NCBI GenBank assembly: GCA_965199165.1
Contig: OZ240681.1
Coordinates: 1,178,001-1,242,000 of the forward strand
Length of the DNA stretch: 64,000 nt
DNA from: LMUY01 sp965199165
GTDB taxonomy: Bacteria > Pseudomonadota > Alphaproteobacteria > Acetobacterales > Acetobacteraceae
Direction of reading: 5' to 3'
Shown: positions 46,360 to 54,729 of the stretch, one piece after another
How positions within the stretch are numbered: position 1 is the first letter of the stretch
Layout of the letters: every line of letters begins with the position of its first letter
The notes under the pieces: model-generated
What the model was told of the DNA's origin: nothing
Databases searched by the model: none
Seen by the model: the letters and a program-made list of their open reading frames with translations, nothing else
Position numbers and translations under genes: made by a program

Positions 46360-47051
46360 GCCTCGCGGCCCGCAGCAGCGCGGCGGAGCGGATGGACACC
46401 GACTGCACGGACGCGGCGGACTACGCCGCCTGCCTGCGCGACCTGGCGCGGGTAAACACCGTCACCCTTGCCCGCCGCCCGACGCTCGCCTGGTTGGACC
46501 GGGCGATGCGCCGCCGCGCTCCGGGCGAGGCGATCTCGGTCTACGACGTGGCATATGGCCATGGCGACATGCTGCGCGCCATCGCCCGCTGGGCCCGGCG
46601 CCGCGGCCGACCGATCCGGCTGGGCGGGGTGGACCTGAACCCCGATGCCGCCGCCGCCGCCCGCGCCGCCTCCCCCGGCCTGGCGCTGGCGCTGGAGAGC
46701 GGCGACGTATTGGACACGGTGCCGGACCCGGCGCCCGACTACATCGTCAGCTCGCTGTTCACGCACCATCTGACGGACGCCCAGGTGGTGGCCTTCCTGC
46801 GCTGGATGGAGCGGCACGCGCGCCACGGCTGGTTCGTCAACGACCTGCACCGCCATCCCCTGCCCTATCACGGCTTCCGCCTGCTGGCCCGGACGATGCG
46901 CTGGCACCGCTTCGTGCAGCACGACGGCCCGGTGTCGATCGCCCGCGCCTTCCGCCGCGCGGAGTGGCAGCGGCTGCTGGCCGAGGCTGGGGTGCCCGGC
47001 CAGGTAAGATGGGTGTTCCCGTTCCGCCTGTGCGTCGGGCGGCTGCGCTGA
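46356..47051 (+). CDS. Class I SAM-dependent methyltransferase
   Basis: A 231-residue methyltransferase. SAM motif I is VYDVAYGHGDMLRAIARW near residue 62; the acidic loop GVDLNPDAA is near 90; YIVSSLFTHHLTDAQVVAFLRWM near 128 matches post-motif regions. In the cluster it would methylate the aromatic or pyrone product. It is coupled to the PKS gene by an ATGA overlap. Confidence 0.87.
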   Translation: MSLAARSSAAERMDTDCTDAADYAACLRDLARVNTVTLARRPTLAWLDRAMRRRAPGEAISVYDVAYGHGDMLRAIARWARRRGRPIRLGGVDLNPDAAAAARAASPGLALALESGDVLDTVPDPAPDYIVSSLFTHHLTDAQVVAFLRWMERHARHGWFVNDLHRHPLPYHGFRLLARTMRWHRFVQHDGPVSIARAFRRAEWQRLLAEAGVPGQVRWVFPFRLCVGRLR

Positions 47052-47357
47052 GCCGCATGCACCACGCGCACCAGACCGATCTGCCCGTCGCCGAGCACGA
47101 CACAGACACCGCCGACGCCACGGATCACGTCTGTGGCCGAGTTGATCCCCCGGGCGGGCTTAGCCGCCACTGGCTGGCATCGTCAGAGCGACTTAGGAGC
47201 GCCGCCCGGATCGTGGGAGGAGGTGGATTGGTGACGGTCAGAATGGCAAGTCGCCACAGCGAAAGGCTGACAGTGTTGGAGGAGAGGACATGCCCCCCGC
47301 CATCTTGGATGGGAAGCGCCCCGGAATCGGGCGGAGCGAGATAGGCGGACCCATCCC
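47052..47357. other. Gap between the methyltransferase and FAD reductase genes
   Basis: A 306-base stretch in an otherwise overlapping gene series. It contains a 23-codon leader-type reading frame (47290-47361) with a strong ribosome-binding site, described separately; nothing else is recognisable. Confidence 0.45.
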
Positions 47358-47361
47358 GTGA
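47290..47361 (+). CDS. Putative 23-residue leader peptide coupled to the FAD reductase gene
   Basis: ATG 47290 follows GGAGGAG by 5 bases, and the frame (MPPAILDGKRPGIGRSEIGG and three more residues) ends at a TGA that overlaps the GTG start of the next gene. The FAD reductase gene has no good ribosome-binding site of its own, so this small frame may deliver ribosomes to it. No resemblance to a known peptide; it could also be chance. Confidence 0.4.
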   Translation: MPPAILDGKRPGIGRSEIGGPIP

Positions 47362-48488
47362 CCGGTCCAGTCATCGTGGGCGGCGGCGTGGCGGGGGCTG
47401 CCGCGGCATGCCGGATGGCCCGGGCGGGCCAGCCCGTGCTGCTGCTGGAGCGGGAGCGGGAGGCCGCGCACAAAGTGTGCGGGGAGTTCATCAGCGGCGA
47501 AGCCGTGGCCGAGGTCGCGGCGCTGGGGGTGGACCTGGCGGCGTGCGGCGCAGTGCCCATCCGGGGGATGCGGCTGGTGCATCGCGGGCGTGTGGCAGAG
47601 GCGCGGTTGCCCTTCGCCGCCGCCAGCCTGTCGCGGTTCGTGCTGGACGAGGCGTTGCTGCGCCGGGCCGCGGCGCTGGGGGCAGAGGTGCAACGGGGCG
47701 TCCGCGTGCGCAGTGCCGCGGCCGGGGAAGTGCAGACCGACCAAGGCGCGCTCGCCGCGCCGACGCTGCTGCTGGCCACGGGCAAGCATGACCTGCGGGG
47801 CCTCCCGCGCGCGCCGCGGACTGCGCCCGCGCCGCTGATCGGCTTCAAGCTGCACCTGCGGCTGCGCCCGGCGCAGCAGGCGGCGTTGGCCGGCCACGTG
47901 GAGATCATCCTGTTCGACGGCGGCTATGCCGGGCTGCAGATGGTGGAGGGCGGGGTCGCCAATCTCTGCCTGCTGGTGGACCGCAGCCGCTACGACGCGG
48001 ACTGGCCCGCCCTGCTCGCGGCGTTGGAGCGGGAGGACAGCCACCTGGCCCAGCGGCTGGACGGCGCCCGCGCGGCGTGGGAGCGGCCGTTGACGATCTT
48101 CCGCGTGCCCTATGGCTTCGTCCATGCGGGACCGGAGCAGCCCGGCCTGTTCCGGCTGGGGGACCAGGCGGCGGTGATCCCGTCCTTCTGCGGCGACGGC
48201 ATGGCGATCGCCCTGCACAGCGCCCGGCTGGCGAGCCAGGCCGTGCTGGCCGGGCACGCCGCCGCCGCCTACCACCGTGCGCTGCGGCGCGACGCCGGGC
48301 CGCCGGTGCGGCTGGCGCAGCGGGCCTACCGGCTGACGCGCTCGCCGGCGGTCCGCTCCCTGGTGGTGGCGGCGGCGCAGCGCTGGCCGGAGCTGCTCCG
48401 CACCGCTGCCCGCCGGACGCGCGTGGCACCTGCCATGAGTGAATCCTCTCCCTCTGGGAGAGGAGAGAAGAGGAGCGCTATGCCGTGA
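47358..48488 (+). CDS. FAD-dependent oxidoreductase (geranylgeranyl reductase-like)
   Basis: A 376-residue flavoprotein. PVIVGGGVAGAAAACRMARAG opens the FAD fold; a Cys near residue 41 (HKVCGEFISGEAV) follows; FRLGDQAAVIPSFCGDGMAIAL near 268 is the second FAD motif. The layout matches geranylgeranyl reductase/halogenase-like monooxygenases often paired with type III PKS genes. It may reduce or hydroxylate the polyketide. The last 14 or so residues (SSPSGRGEKRSAMP) are encoded by a palindromic repeat, and its end overlaps the convergent hydrolase gene. Confidence 0.87.
   Translation: MTGPVIVGGGVAGAAAACRMARAGQPVLLLEREREAAHKVCGEFISGEAVAEVAALGVDLAACGAVPIRGMRLVHRGRVAEARLPFAAASLSRFVLDEALLRRAAALGAEVQRGVRVRSAAAGEVQTDQGALAAPTLLLATGKHDLRGLPRAPRTAPAPLIGFKLHLRLRPAQQAALAGHVEIILFDGGYAGLQMVEGGVANLCLLVDRSRYDADWPALLAALEREDSHLAQRLDGARAAWERPLTIFRVPYGFVHAGPEQPGLFRLGDQAAVIPSFCGDGMAIALHSARLASQAVLAGHAAAAYHRALRRDAGPPVRLAQRAYRLTRSPAVRSLVVAAAQRWPELLRTAARRTRVAPAMSESSPSGRGEKRSAMP
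48445..48463. repeat. Palindromic repeat forming the tail of the FAD reductase gene
   Basis: CCTCTCCCT-CT-GGGAGAGG, the core of the repeat family also present in hpnK, between livH and livMG, and near 60897. It lies at the junction of two convergent genes and is translated in the same frame (PSG-R/K-G) as the copy inside hpnK. Confidence 0.7.
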
Positions 48489-49338
48489 CGAACGCGCGGA
48501 TGGCGGCGTTCAGCGCCTCCGGCTCGTCGGCACGGATGGAGTGGCTGCTGTGCTCGAAGATGCGGAGGCGGGAGCCGGGGATCAGCCGGTGGATTTCCTC
48601 CGAGAAGTCGGGCGGGCAGATCCAGTCATGCCGGCCGGCGAGCACCAGGGTCGGCACGCGGATGCCGGCGATCTCCGCCCGCAGGTCGTAGCGGCGCAGC
48701 ACGCCGCCCGGCCCGAAGGCGCGGTTCAGCGGCGCCGGCGCGTAGGTCGCCCGGCCACGCACGGCAGCGGCGGCCGCAGCGTCGTACCGGCGGCTGTAGA
48801 GCGGGCCCATGAAAGCGTAGTACTCCGCCATCTGCTCCGCCGTCTCGAACGTGCCGGCCCACAGCCGCTCGCACACGCGCTGCTGGTCCGGCGTGCCGTG
48901 CTCGCGGATGAACGCCTCGGCGCGCGGGACGAAGCCGGCATGCGCCGCGGTGACGACCAGGATCAGCTTGGCCACCGCACCCGGGTGGCGGGCGGCGTGC
49001 GCCATCGCCACCATCCCGCCATAGCTGGTGCCGATGCTGACCACGGGGCCCAGGCCCAGATGCTGGCGCAGCGCCTCCATGTCGGCGACGTTCTCGTCCA
49101 GCGTGTAGCGCGCCGGGTCGCCTCGGGCGGAGCGGCCCTGACCGCGATGATCGAAATAGACCAGCTGCATCGCCTCGGCCAGCGGCGACATGGCGGGCTT
49201 GAACCCGGTGTGGTCGCCACCCGGGCCGCCATGCACGACCATCGCCACCGGGCGCTCCCGCATGGCCGGGCCGTCCGGAACGAGGCCGGCGCCCTCGACG
49301 TCGAAGAACAACGTGGTGTCACGAAGCGTGGCGTGCAT
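48478..49338 (-). CDS. Alpha/beta hydrolase (proline iminopeptidase-like)
   Basis: A 286-residue alpha/beta hydrolase. The oxyanion-hole motif is VVHGGPGGDH near residue 35, the DHRGQGRS strand follows, the nucleophile elbow is GTSYGG near 103, an Asp lies in LAGRHDWICPP and the catalytic His in EHSSHSI near 264. The HGGPG motif is typical of proline iminopeptidases and related esterases; the substrate is unknown. Its 3' end overlaps the FAD reductase gene by 11 bases. Confidence 0.85.
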   Translation of the reverse strand: MHATLRDTTLFFDVEGAGLVPDGPAMRERPVAMVVHGGPGGDHTGFKPAMSPLAEAMQLVYFDHRGQGRSARGDPARYTLDENVADMEALRQHLGLGPVVSIGTSYGGMVAMAHAARHPGAVAKLILVVTAAHAGFVPRAEAFIREHGTPDQQRVCERLWAGTFETAEQMAEYYAFMGPLYSRRYDAAAAAAVRGRATYAPAPLNRAFGPGGVLRRYDLRAEIAGIRVPTLVLAGRHDWICPPDFSEEIHRLIPGSRLRIFEHSSHSIRADEPEALNAAIRAFVTA

Positions 49339-49475
49339 GGGGCCTCCTGCAACTCCGCCGGCATGCGACGGTTTGTCTCAGCTACGCCCGTTCCGCGGAG
49401 GCCGCTACGACCGAGAGTGCTCCCCCAGACATCGATGAGGCCAAGCAGGCCGCCAAAGCCGCCAAGCTGCATTAC

Positions 49476-50504
49476 GTGACCGACCGCAAGCCCGGCATCC
49501 GGCGCGAGCCCGGCGAGGACGGGTTCCAATACCGGCTGCCGGACGGCACGCTGATCACGGACGCGGCGGAGATCGCCCGCATCCGCAAGCTGGCGGTGCC
49601 GCCGGCCTACCAGGATGTGTGGATCTGCCGCGACCCGAACGGCCACCTGCAAGCCACCGGCCGGGACGCGCGGGGCCGCAAGCAGTACCGCTACCATCCC
49701 CGCTGGCGCGCCGTGCGCGACGAGGCGAAATACACGCGCATGCTGCTGTTCGGGCGCGTGCTGCCCACCATCCGCGCCCGGGTCGACCACGACCTGGGCA
49801 CTCCGGGACTGACGCGCAAGCGGGTGCTGGCCGCGGTGGTGCGGCTGCTGGAGAAGACCCTGGCCCGGGTCGGCAACGAGGAATACGCCCGCGACAACAA
49901 GAGCTTCGGCCTGACCACGCTGCGCAACCGGCACGCCCGGGTCCAGGGCAGCCGGATCGTGTTCGACTTCCGCGGCAAGCACGGGGTCGAGCACCATGTG
50001 GACCTGCAGGACCGCCGCCTCTCCGCCGTCGTGAAGCGCTGCCGCGACCTGCCGGGGCAGCACCTGTTCCAGTTCGTCGACCATGATGGCGAGCGCCATG
50101 CCATCGGCTCGGACGACGTGAACGCCTACCTGCACGAGATCACCGGCGAGGACATCACCGCGAAGGATTTCCGCACCTGGGCCGCCACCAACCTGGCGGC
50201 GATGGCGCTGCACGAGCTGGAGCGATACGACACCGACGCGAAGAACAAGAAGAACGTGGTGCAGGCGGTCGAGGCCGTGGCCGGCCTGCTGGGCAACACG
50301 CCTTCGGTCTGCCGCAAATGCTACATCCACCCGGCGATCTTCGACGGCTACCTGGACGGCAGCTTGCTCGAGGGCCTGAAGCAGCGGGCGGACGCGGTGC
50401 TGGACAGCAGCAAGACCGGGCTGACGGCGGAGGAGGTCGCGGTGACGGCCTTCCTCAGCCGCCGCCTGGGCGAAGCGATTGACGAACCTGCCAAGGCGGC
50501 ATGA
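49476..50504 (+). CDS. Type IB DNA topoisomerase (poxvirus/eukaryote-like)
   Basis: A 342-residue bacterial topoisomerase IB that relaxes supercoils through a 3'-phosphotyrosyl intermediate. LAVPPAYQDVWIC and ATGRDARGRKQYRYHP are hallmark segments; NKSFGLTTLRNRH and AKDFRTWAATNLAA carry active-site Arg/His/Lys residues; the nucleophile is Tyr283 in CRKCYIHP. Family-like sequence (AKQAAKAAKLHYV) continues in frame upstream of GTG 49476 without any ATG, GTG or TTG, so the real start may be non-canonical. The stop overlaps the next ATG. Confidence 0.9.
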   Translation: MTDRKPGIRREPGEDGFQYRLPDGTLITDAAEIARIRKLAVPPAYQDVWICRDPNGHLQATGRDARGRKQYRYHPRWRAVRDEAKYTRMLLFGRVLPTIRARVDHDLGTPGLTRKRVLAAVVRLLEKTLARVGNEEYARDNKSFGLTTLRNRHARVQGSRIVFDFRGKHGVEHHVDLQDRRLSAVVKRCRDLPGQHLFQFVDHDGERHAIGSDDVNAYLHEITGEDITAKDFRTWAATNLAAMALHELERYDTDAKNKKNVVQAVEAVAGLLGNTPSVCRKCYIHPAIFDGYLDGSLLEGLKQRADAVLDSSKTGLTAEEVAVTAFLSRRLGEAIDEPAKAA

Positions 50505-50533
50505 ACTCGGCCCGAAAGGCGGGAGGGCCAGGG

Positions 50534-51304
50534 ATGTCCGAGTTGGTGTTGGTCGAACGCGTCGCCGGCTTCCGCATGCTGACGCTGAACCGGCCGGACA
50601 AGCTGAACGTGTTCGACGACGCGCTGCACGCGGCCTTGGGGGCGGCGATCGATGAAGCGGACGATGATGCCGAATGCCGGGCCTTGCTGCTGACCGGCGC
50701 CGGACGCGGCTTCTGCGCCGGTGCCGACTTGGCGAGCACGCTGGGTGAAGACTTGGGCGACGTGCTGGAGCGGACGTTCAACCCGCTGATCCGCCGCATC
50801 CGCTCGCTGCGCATGCCGGTGGTCTGCGCGGTGAACGGGGTCGCCGCGGGGGCGGGCGCGAACGTGGCGCTGGCCTGCGATCTCGTGCTGGCGGCACGCT
50901 CCGCCCGGTTCATCCAGGCTTTCGTCAAGATCGGCCTGGTGCCGGACGCCGGCGGCACCTGGCTGCTGCCGCGCCTGGCGGGCGATGCACGGGCACGCGG
51001 GATGGCCATGCTCGGCGGCCCGGTGACGGCAGAGCAGGCGGCGGCATGGGGCATGATCTGGCAGGTCGTCGAGGACGATCGCCTGCTGGCCGAGGCGAGC
51101 GCGCTGGCCGGGCAGCTGGCCACCCAGCCGACCGCCGCCATCGCGCGGATGAAACAGATGTTCGCCGTCTCCGGCGTGCACACGCTGGACCAGCAACTGG
51201 ACCTGGAACGCGATACGCAACGCGCGGCCGGGCAGGGCCCCGACTTCCGCGAGGGCGTGCGGGCCTTCAACGAGAAGCGCGCGCCGAGCTTCACCGGAAC
51301 ATAG
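50534..51304 (+). CDS. Enoyl-CoA hydratase/isomerase (PaaG-like)
   Basis: A 256-residue crotonase-fold protein. RALLLTGAGRGFCAGADLAS holds the first oxyanion residue region, and VNGVAAGAGANVALACDLVLAA the second; FVKIGLVPDAGGTWLLPRL is strongly PaaG/PaaF-like. ATG 50534 has GGGAGG 8 bases upstream and matches the family start; an ATG at 50501 overlapping the topoisomerase stop is possible. It stands apart from other fatty-acid or phenylacetate genes, so the pathway is unknown. Confidence 0.87.
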   Translation: MSELVLVERVAGFRMLTLNRPDKLNVFDDALHAALGAAIDEADDDAECRALLLTGAGRGFCAGADLASTLGEDLGDVLERTFNPLIRRIRSLRMPVVCAVNGVAAGAGANVALACDLVLAARSARFIQAFVKIGLVPDAGGTWLLPRLAGDARARGMAMLGGPVTAEQAAAWGMIWQVVEDDRLLAEASALAGQLATQPTAAIARMKQMFAVSGVHTLDQQLDLERDTQRAAGQGPDFREGVRAFNEKRAPSFTGT

Positions 51305-51810
51305 ACGGCCGCAAGATCAGGAAGCCTGCAGACGCAGCACACATTTCGGAAGGCGTATCAGGAACACCCCCTCGTGTGACCCGCCCACAGGTGCGTCAAG
51401 CCCCCAATTGCCCGCTGGCCGTTGCCAAACCGGTGTGGTGGTAAAGTTCGTCAATGCGGCGGCGACGGGTAGCACTTCATGCCGCAAGCGCTCCCCCGTG
51501 ATCCGATGTATCCAGGCCAGTTCCAGGCCATGTTCGCGAGCGAACATCAGCACGGCGGCATCGCCATCCAATGCCGACCTGCCGCCCGGCACCGTCCATG
51601 TCGAAGTCGACAACGGCATCCATGTCCGCATCGAAGCCCGGGATCGGCATGCATTCAAGCTGGATCAAGGCACGTATGCCCTCGCGTTGCCTACCGGACA
51701 CATGATGCTGACAGGATCATCCGGCTCGACAGAGTTGTAGGAGGGTACCTTGATGGGTGGCGTGCCACATCCGAAAACGCACGGTCCCGCGCGCAGTCCG
51801 AGGGGCGACA
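51305..51810. other. Gap holding a possible decayed gene
   Basis: About 500 bases between the hydratase and phnF. On the reverse strand, two frames carry protein-like stretches that overlap out of phase (for example VLMFAREHGLELAWIHR near 51520, and MPIPGFDADMDAVVDFDMDG near 51620), which could be a frameshifted remnant. I recognise no family and see no intact gene. Confidence 0.35.
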
Positions 51811-52530
51811 CTAGCCGACGGCGAGCTGAACGCGATCCCCGGCGAAGCGGACGCGGCTGAATGAGATCGGTAGCCCGGCGGTGTCCACGTCCACGCTGTC
51901 CACTGCAAGGATCGGGTCGCGCTTCGGCTGCCGGAGCAGGCTCGCCTCCCGCTCGGTCGGCAACGCCGCCACGATGCAGGTCGACCGGCGCAGGTAGTCG
52001 GACAGGCCAAACCGCGCGAGCACGGCGGTGATCGACCGTAGCTCGCGGTATGCCGCTGCCAGGCCGGGGAAGCGCGCCGCTTCGAAGTAATGGGTGGCGA
52101 TGCTGATCGGCACCCCATCGGCCGAACCCAGGGTCTGCAGCATCGTGACCGGGGTGCCGGGCGCCACGCCCAGCGGTTCGGCGACGAAGCCCGGCGCCGG
52201 TTGGTCCAACGCGTCCAGCAGGTCATGGCTGGCCAAGCGGTTCTGCTGCTGCAGGTTGGCGCTGAACCGCGTGCGTTCGGAGATCGGGTAGGTGATCAGC
52301 GCGTCTTCCACGAAGGTCCCCAGGCCACGGCGGATGCGCACGGCGCCTTTCTCCGCCAGGGTCGCCAAGGCTCGCCGGGCCGTGTGGCGGTGCACGCCGA
52401 AGCGCGCGGCGATGTCGGCTTCGGCCGGCAGGCGGTCACCTGGCGACAGCGTCCCCGCCTGGATCTCGCGGGCCAGGGCAAGCTCGATCTGGTGCCACAT
52501 CGGCACGGGGCTCTCCCGGTTCACCTGCAT
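51811..52530 (-). CDS. phnF: PhnF, GntR/HutC-type repressor of phosphonate genes
   Basis: A GntR-family regulator of about 239 residues. The winged helix-turn-helix runs from WHQIELALAREIQAG to TFVED (residues 10-76, with FGVHRHTARRALATL as recognition region), followed by a UTRA ligand-binding domain. ATG 52530 matches the usual N-terminus (PVPMWHQIE); an upstream ATG at 52578 would place the start against the operator. It is divergent from phnG, the standard arrangement for a local repressor. Confidence 0.9.
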   Translation of the reverse strand: MQVNRESPVPMWHQIELALAREIQAGTLSPGDRLPAEADIAARFGVHRHTARRALATLAEKGAVRIRRGLGTFVEDALITYPISERTRFSANLQQQNRLASHDLLDALDQPAPGFVAEPLGVAPGTPVTMLQTLGSADGVPISIATHYFEAARFPGLAAAYRELRSITAVLARFGLSDYLRRSTCIVAALPTEREASLLRQPKRDPILAVDSVDVDTAGLPISFSRVRFAGDRVQLAVG

Positions 52531-52547
52531 CGGCGTCTCACCCCTGT

Positions 52548-52576
52548 GTGACATTTCGTCGTGTGCCGACACATAC
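52548..52576 (+). promoter_or_regulatory. Candidate phnG promoter
   Basis: GTGACA and CATACA (18-base spacer) would place the transcription start inside the palindromic PhnF operator just downstream. The match to consensus is modest. Confidence 0.3.
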
Positions 52577-52578
52577 AC

Positions 52579-52592
52579 CTAGAGGTCTAGAC
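52579..52592. promoter_or_regulatory. Probable PhnF operator
   Basis: CTAGAGGTCTAG and GTCTAGAC form overlapping palindromes; the second fits the GT-N-TA-N-AC pattern bound by HutC-subfamily GntR regulators. It sits between phnF and phnG, where repression of phnG and autoregulation would be expected. Confidence 0.6.
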
Positions 52593-52611
52593 GTCCGTCT
52601 GCTAGCAGGAA

Positions 52612-53076
52612 ATGCCACAAGCCTGGACGGAGCGGATGGACGGACGCAGCGAGCGACAGGAATGGATGGCCGTATTGGCCAGGGCCGGTGCAGCGGAGAT
52701 CGAGGCGCTGCTGCCGGCCTGCGATCCCCTGCCCGAATACGCCCTGTTGCGCGGGCCGGAAACCGGGCTCGCGATGACCCGCGGCCGTACAGGCGGCACC
52801 GGCGCGCCGTTTCACCTGGGCGAGATGACGGTATCCCGATGCAGCGTCCGCACCGCTGCCGGTTACACCGGCCACGCCTACGTCGCCGGCCGTGACCTGC
52901 GGCAGGCGGAACTCGCGGCGGTGTTGGACGGCGTGCTGCAGGACGGGGCGCGGCAGGATGTCCGGCAGGCCGTCATAGAGCCGTTGGCGCAGGCGCAGGC
53001 GCACCGCCGGGCGGTCACCGCGGCCAAGGCCGCCGCGACGCGCGTGCGGTTCTTCACCATGGCGACCATGCGATGA
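52612..53076 (+). CDS. phnG: C-P lyase core subunit PhnG
   Basis: A 154-residue subunit of the PhnGHIJ core complex that attaches phosphonates to ribose at the expense of ATP. RQEWMAVLARAGAAEIEALL is near residue 15, and LGEMTVSRCSVRTAAGYTGHAYVAGRD is typical of the family. The start is uncertain: ATG 52612 or 52636, neither with a well-spaced ribosome-binding site. It overlaps phnH by 4 bases. Confidence 0.93.
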   Translation: MPQAWTERMDGRSERQEWMAVLARAGAAEIEALLPACDPLPEYALLRGPETGLAMTRGRTGGTGAPFHLGEMTVSRCSVRTAAGYTGHAYVAGRDLRQAELAAVLDGVLQDGARQDVRQAVIEPLAQAQAHRRAVTAAKAAATRVRFFTMATMR

Positions 53077-53648
53077 GCGGCGTCGACCGCCGGGGCTTCG
53101 CCGATCCCGTGGCCGACGCGCAATCCTGCTTCCGGGCCGTGCTGGACGCGATGTCGCATCCCGGCCGGGTGCTTTCCGCCGGCGCGGGCCTGGACCCGCC
53201 CGCCCCACTGGCGCCGGCGACGGCGGCTGTGTTGCTGACCCTGGCGGACGCCGAAACCCCGGTGTGGCTGGACGATGCGATGATGCCGGCGATCGATTGG
53301 CTCCGCTTCCACTGCGGCGTCTCGCTGGCCGAGCCGGGTGCGGCGGCCTTTCCCGTCTGCCTCGGCCTGCCGGAGCTGGCCTCGTTCGACTGGGGCAGCC
53401 ATGACGGGCCGGAGAGCAGCGCCACCGTCATCCTGCAGCTCCCCAGCTTCGAGGACGGTCCGCAGCTGCGGCTCAGCGGCCCGGGCCTGCGCGAGGCGAC
53501 CACCGTCCGGCTCGGCGCCTTGCCCGCGGGCTTCGTCGCCGAGTGGCGGGCGAACCATGCCGCCTACCCGCGCGGCGTGGACATGGTGCTCTGCGCCGGC
53601 ACATGGCTCGCCGCGCTGCCGCGCACCCTGACGATCGAGGAGGCGTGA
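53073..53648 (+). CDS. phnH: C-P lyase core subunit PhnH
   Basis: A 191-residue PhnH subunit, structurally a PLP-enzyme-like fold without catalytic residues. FRAVLDAMSHPGRVL near residue 20 and LPAGFVAEWRANHAAYPRGVDMVL near 150 are conserved markers. It starts inside the end of phnG (ATGA) and ends one base before phnI. Confidence 0.94.
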   Translation: MSGVDRRGFADPVADAQSCFRAVLDAMSHPGRVLSAGAGLDPPAPLAPATAAVLLTLADAETPVWLDDAMMPAIDWLRFHCGVSLAEPGAAAFPVCLGLPELASFDWGSHDGPESSATVILQLPSFEDGPQLRLSGPGLREATTVRLGALPAGFVAEWRANHAAYPRGVDMVLCAGTWLAALPRTLTIEEA

Positions 53649-53649
53649 C

Positions 53650-54729
53650 ATGGCGTATGTCGCAGTCAAGGGTGGCGAGCAGGCGATCGCCAACGCGCAT
53701 GCCTGGCTGGCCGAGCAACGCCGCGGCGACCCGGCGGTGGCCGAACTGGGGACCGACCAGATCGAGGCGCAGCTCGGCCGCGCCGTCGACCGGGTGATGG
53801 CGGAAGGGTCGATCTACGACCGCGGGCTCGCCGCCCTGGCGATCAAGCAGGCGCAGGGCGACCTGGTCGAAGCCGCCTTCCTGCTGCGCGCCTACCGCAC
53901 CACCCTGCCGCGCTTGGCCACCAGCCTGCCGGTCGACACGGGCGCCATGCAGGCGGTGCGGCGCATCTCCGCGATCTACAAGGACTTGCCGGGCGGTCAG
54001 GTGCTCGGCCCGACCTACGACTACACCCACCGGCTGCTGGACTTCGCCCTCGCGGCCGGCGGCGCGCTGCCGGGCGCGGCGGCGATGGCGGACGCACCGG
54101 CCGAGCGCCTGGCCCCGGTCAGCGACATCCTGGGCGCCGAGGGGCTGATCGAGGGCGACGGCGCCGGGAGCCGGGCGGTGGATCTGACCCGCGAGCCGCT
54201 GGCCTTTCCCGCCGAGCGCGCCACCCGGTTGCAGGCGCTGTCGCGCGCCGACGAGGGCTTCCTGCTGGCGCTGGGCTACTCCACCCAGCGCGGCTACGGC
54301 AGCACGCATCCCTTCGTGGGCGAAATCCGCGTCGGCACCGTCGCGGTCGAGATCGAACCGCCGGAGCTTGGCTTTGCCGTCGACATCGGCGACGTCACCG
54401 TCACCGAGTGCCAGATGGTCAACCAGTTCGCCGGTTCGAAGTCGGAGCCGCCGCAGTTCACCCGCGGCTACGGCCTGTGCTTCGGCCATTCCGAGCGCAA
54501 GGCGATGGCGATGGCGCTGGTGGACCGGGCGATGCGCGCGGAGGAGCTGGGCGAGGACCGCACCGCCCCGGCGCAGGACGTCGAGTTCGTGATGTCGCAC
54601 TGCGACAACGTCGAGGCGAACGGCTTCGTCGAGCATCTGAAGCTGCCGCATTACGTGGATTTCCAGAGCGAACTGGAGACGATCCGCCGCATGCGCGCGG
54701 ACGCCACCCAGGCGGAGGCCGCAGAATGA
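53650..54729 (+). CDS. phnI: C-P lyase core subunit PhnI
   Basis: A 359-residue PhnI, the nucleosidase subunit that displaces adenine from ATP with the phosphonate. YVAVKGGEQAIANAHAWL opens the protein, and LGYSTQRGYGSTHPFVGEIRVG near 217 and FGHSERKAMAMALVDRA near 278 are conserved. The AGGAGGCGTGAC before ATG 53650 contains a good ribosome-binding site. The stop overlaps phnJ. Confidence 0.95.
   Translation: MAYVAVKGGEQAIANAHAWLAEQRRGDPAVAELGTDQIEAQLGRAVDRVMAEGSIYDRGLAALAIKQAQGDLVEAAFLLRAYRTTLPRLATSLPVDTGAMQAVRRISAIYKDLPGGQVLGPTYDYTHRLLDFALAAGGALPGAAAMADAPAERLAPVSDILGAEGLIEGDGAGSRAVDLTREPLAFPAERATRLQALSRADEGFLLALGYSTQRGYGSTHPFVGEIRVGTVAVEIEPPELGFAVDIGDVTVTECQMVNQFAGSKSEPPQFTRGYGLCFGHSERKAMAMALVDRAMRAEELGEDRTAPAQDVEFVMSHCDNVEANGFVEHLKLPHYVDFQSELETIRRMRADATQAEAAE

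Noticed and set aside
46868..47170. A reverse frame containing a protein-like stretch near 47060-47150
   Set aside because: It runs antisense into the methyltransferase gene, has no ribosome-binding site and matches no family I know; probably chance.
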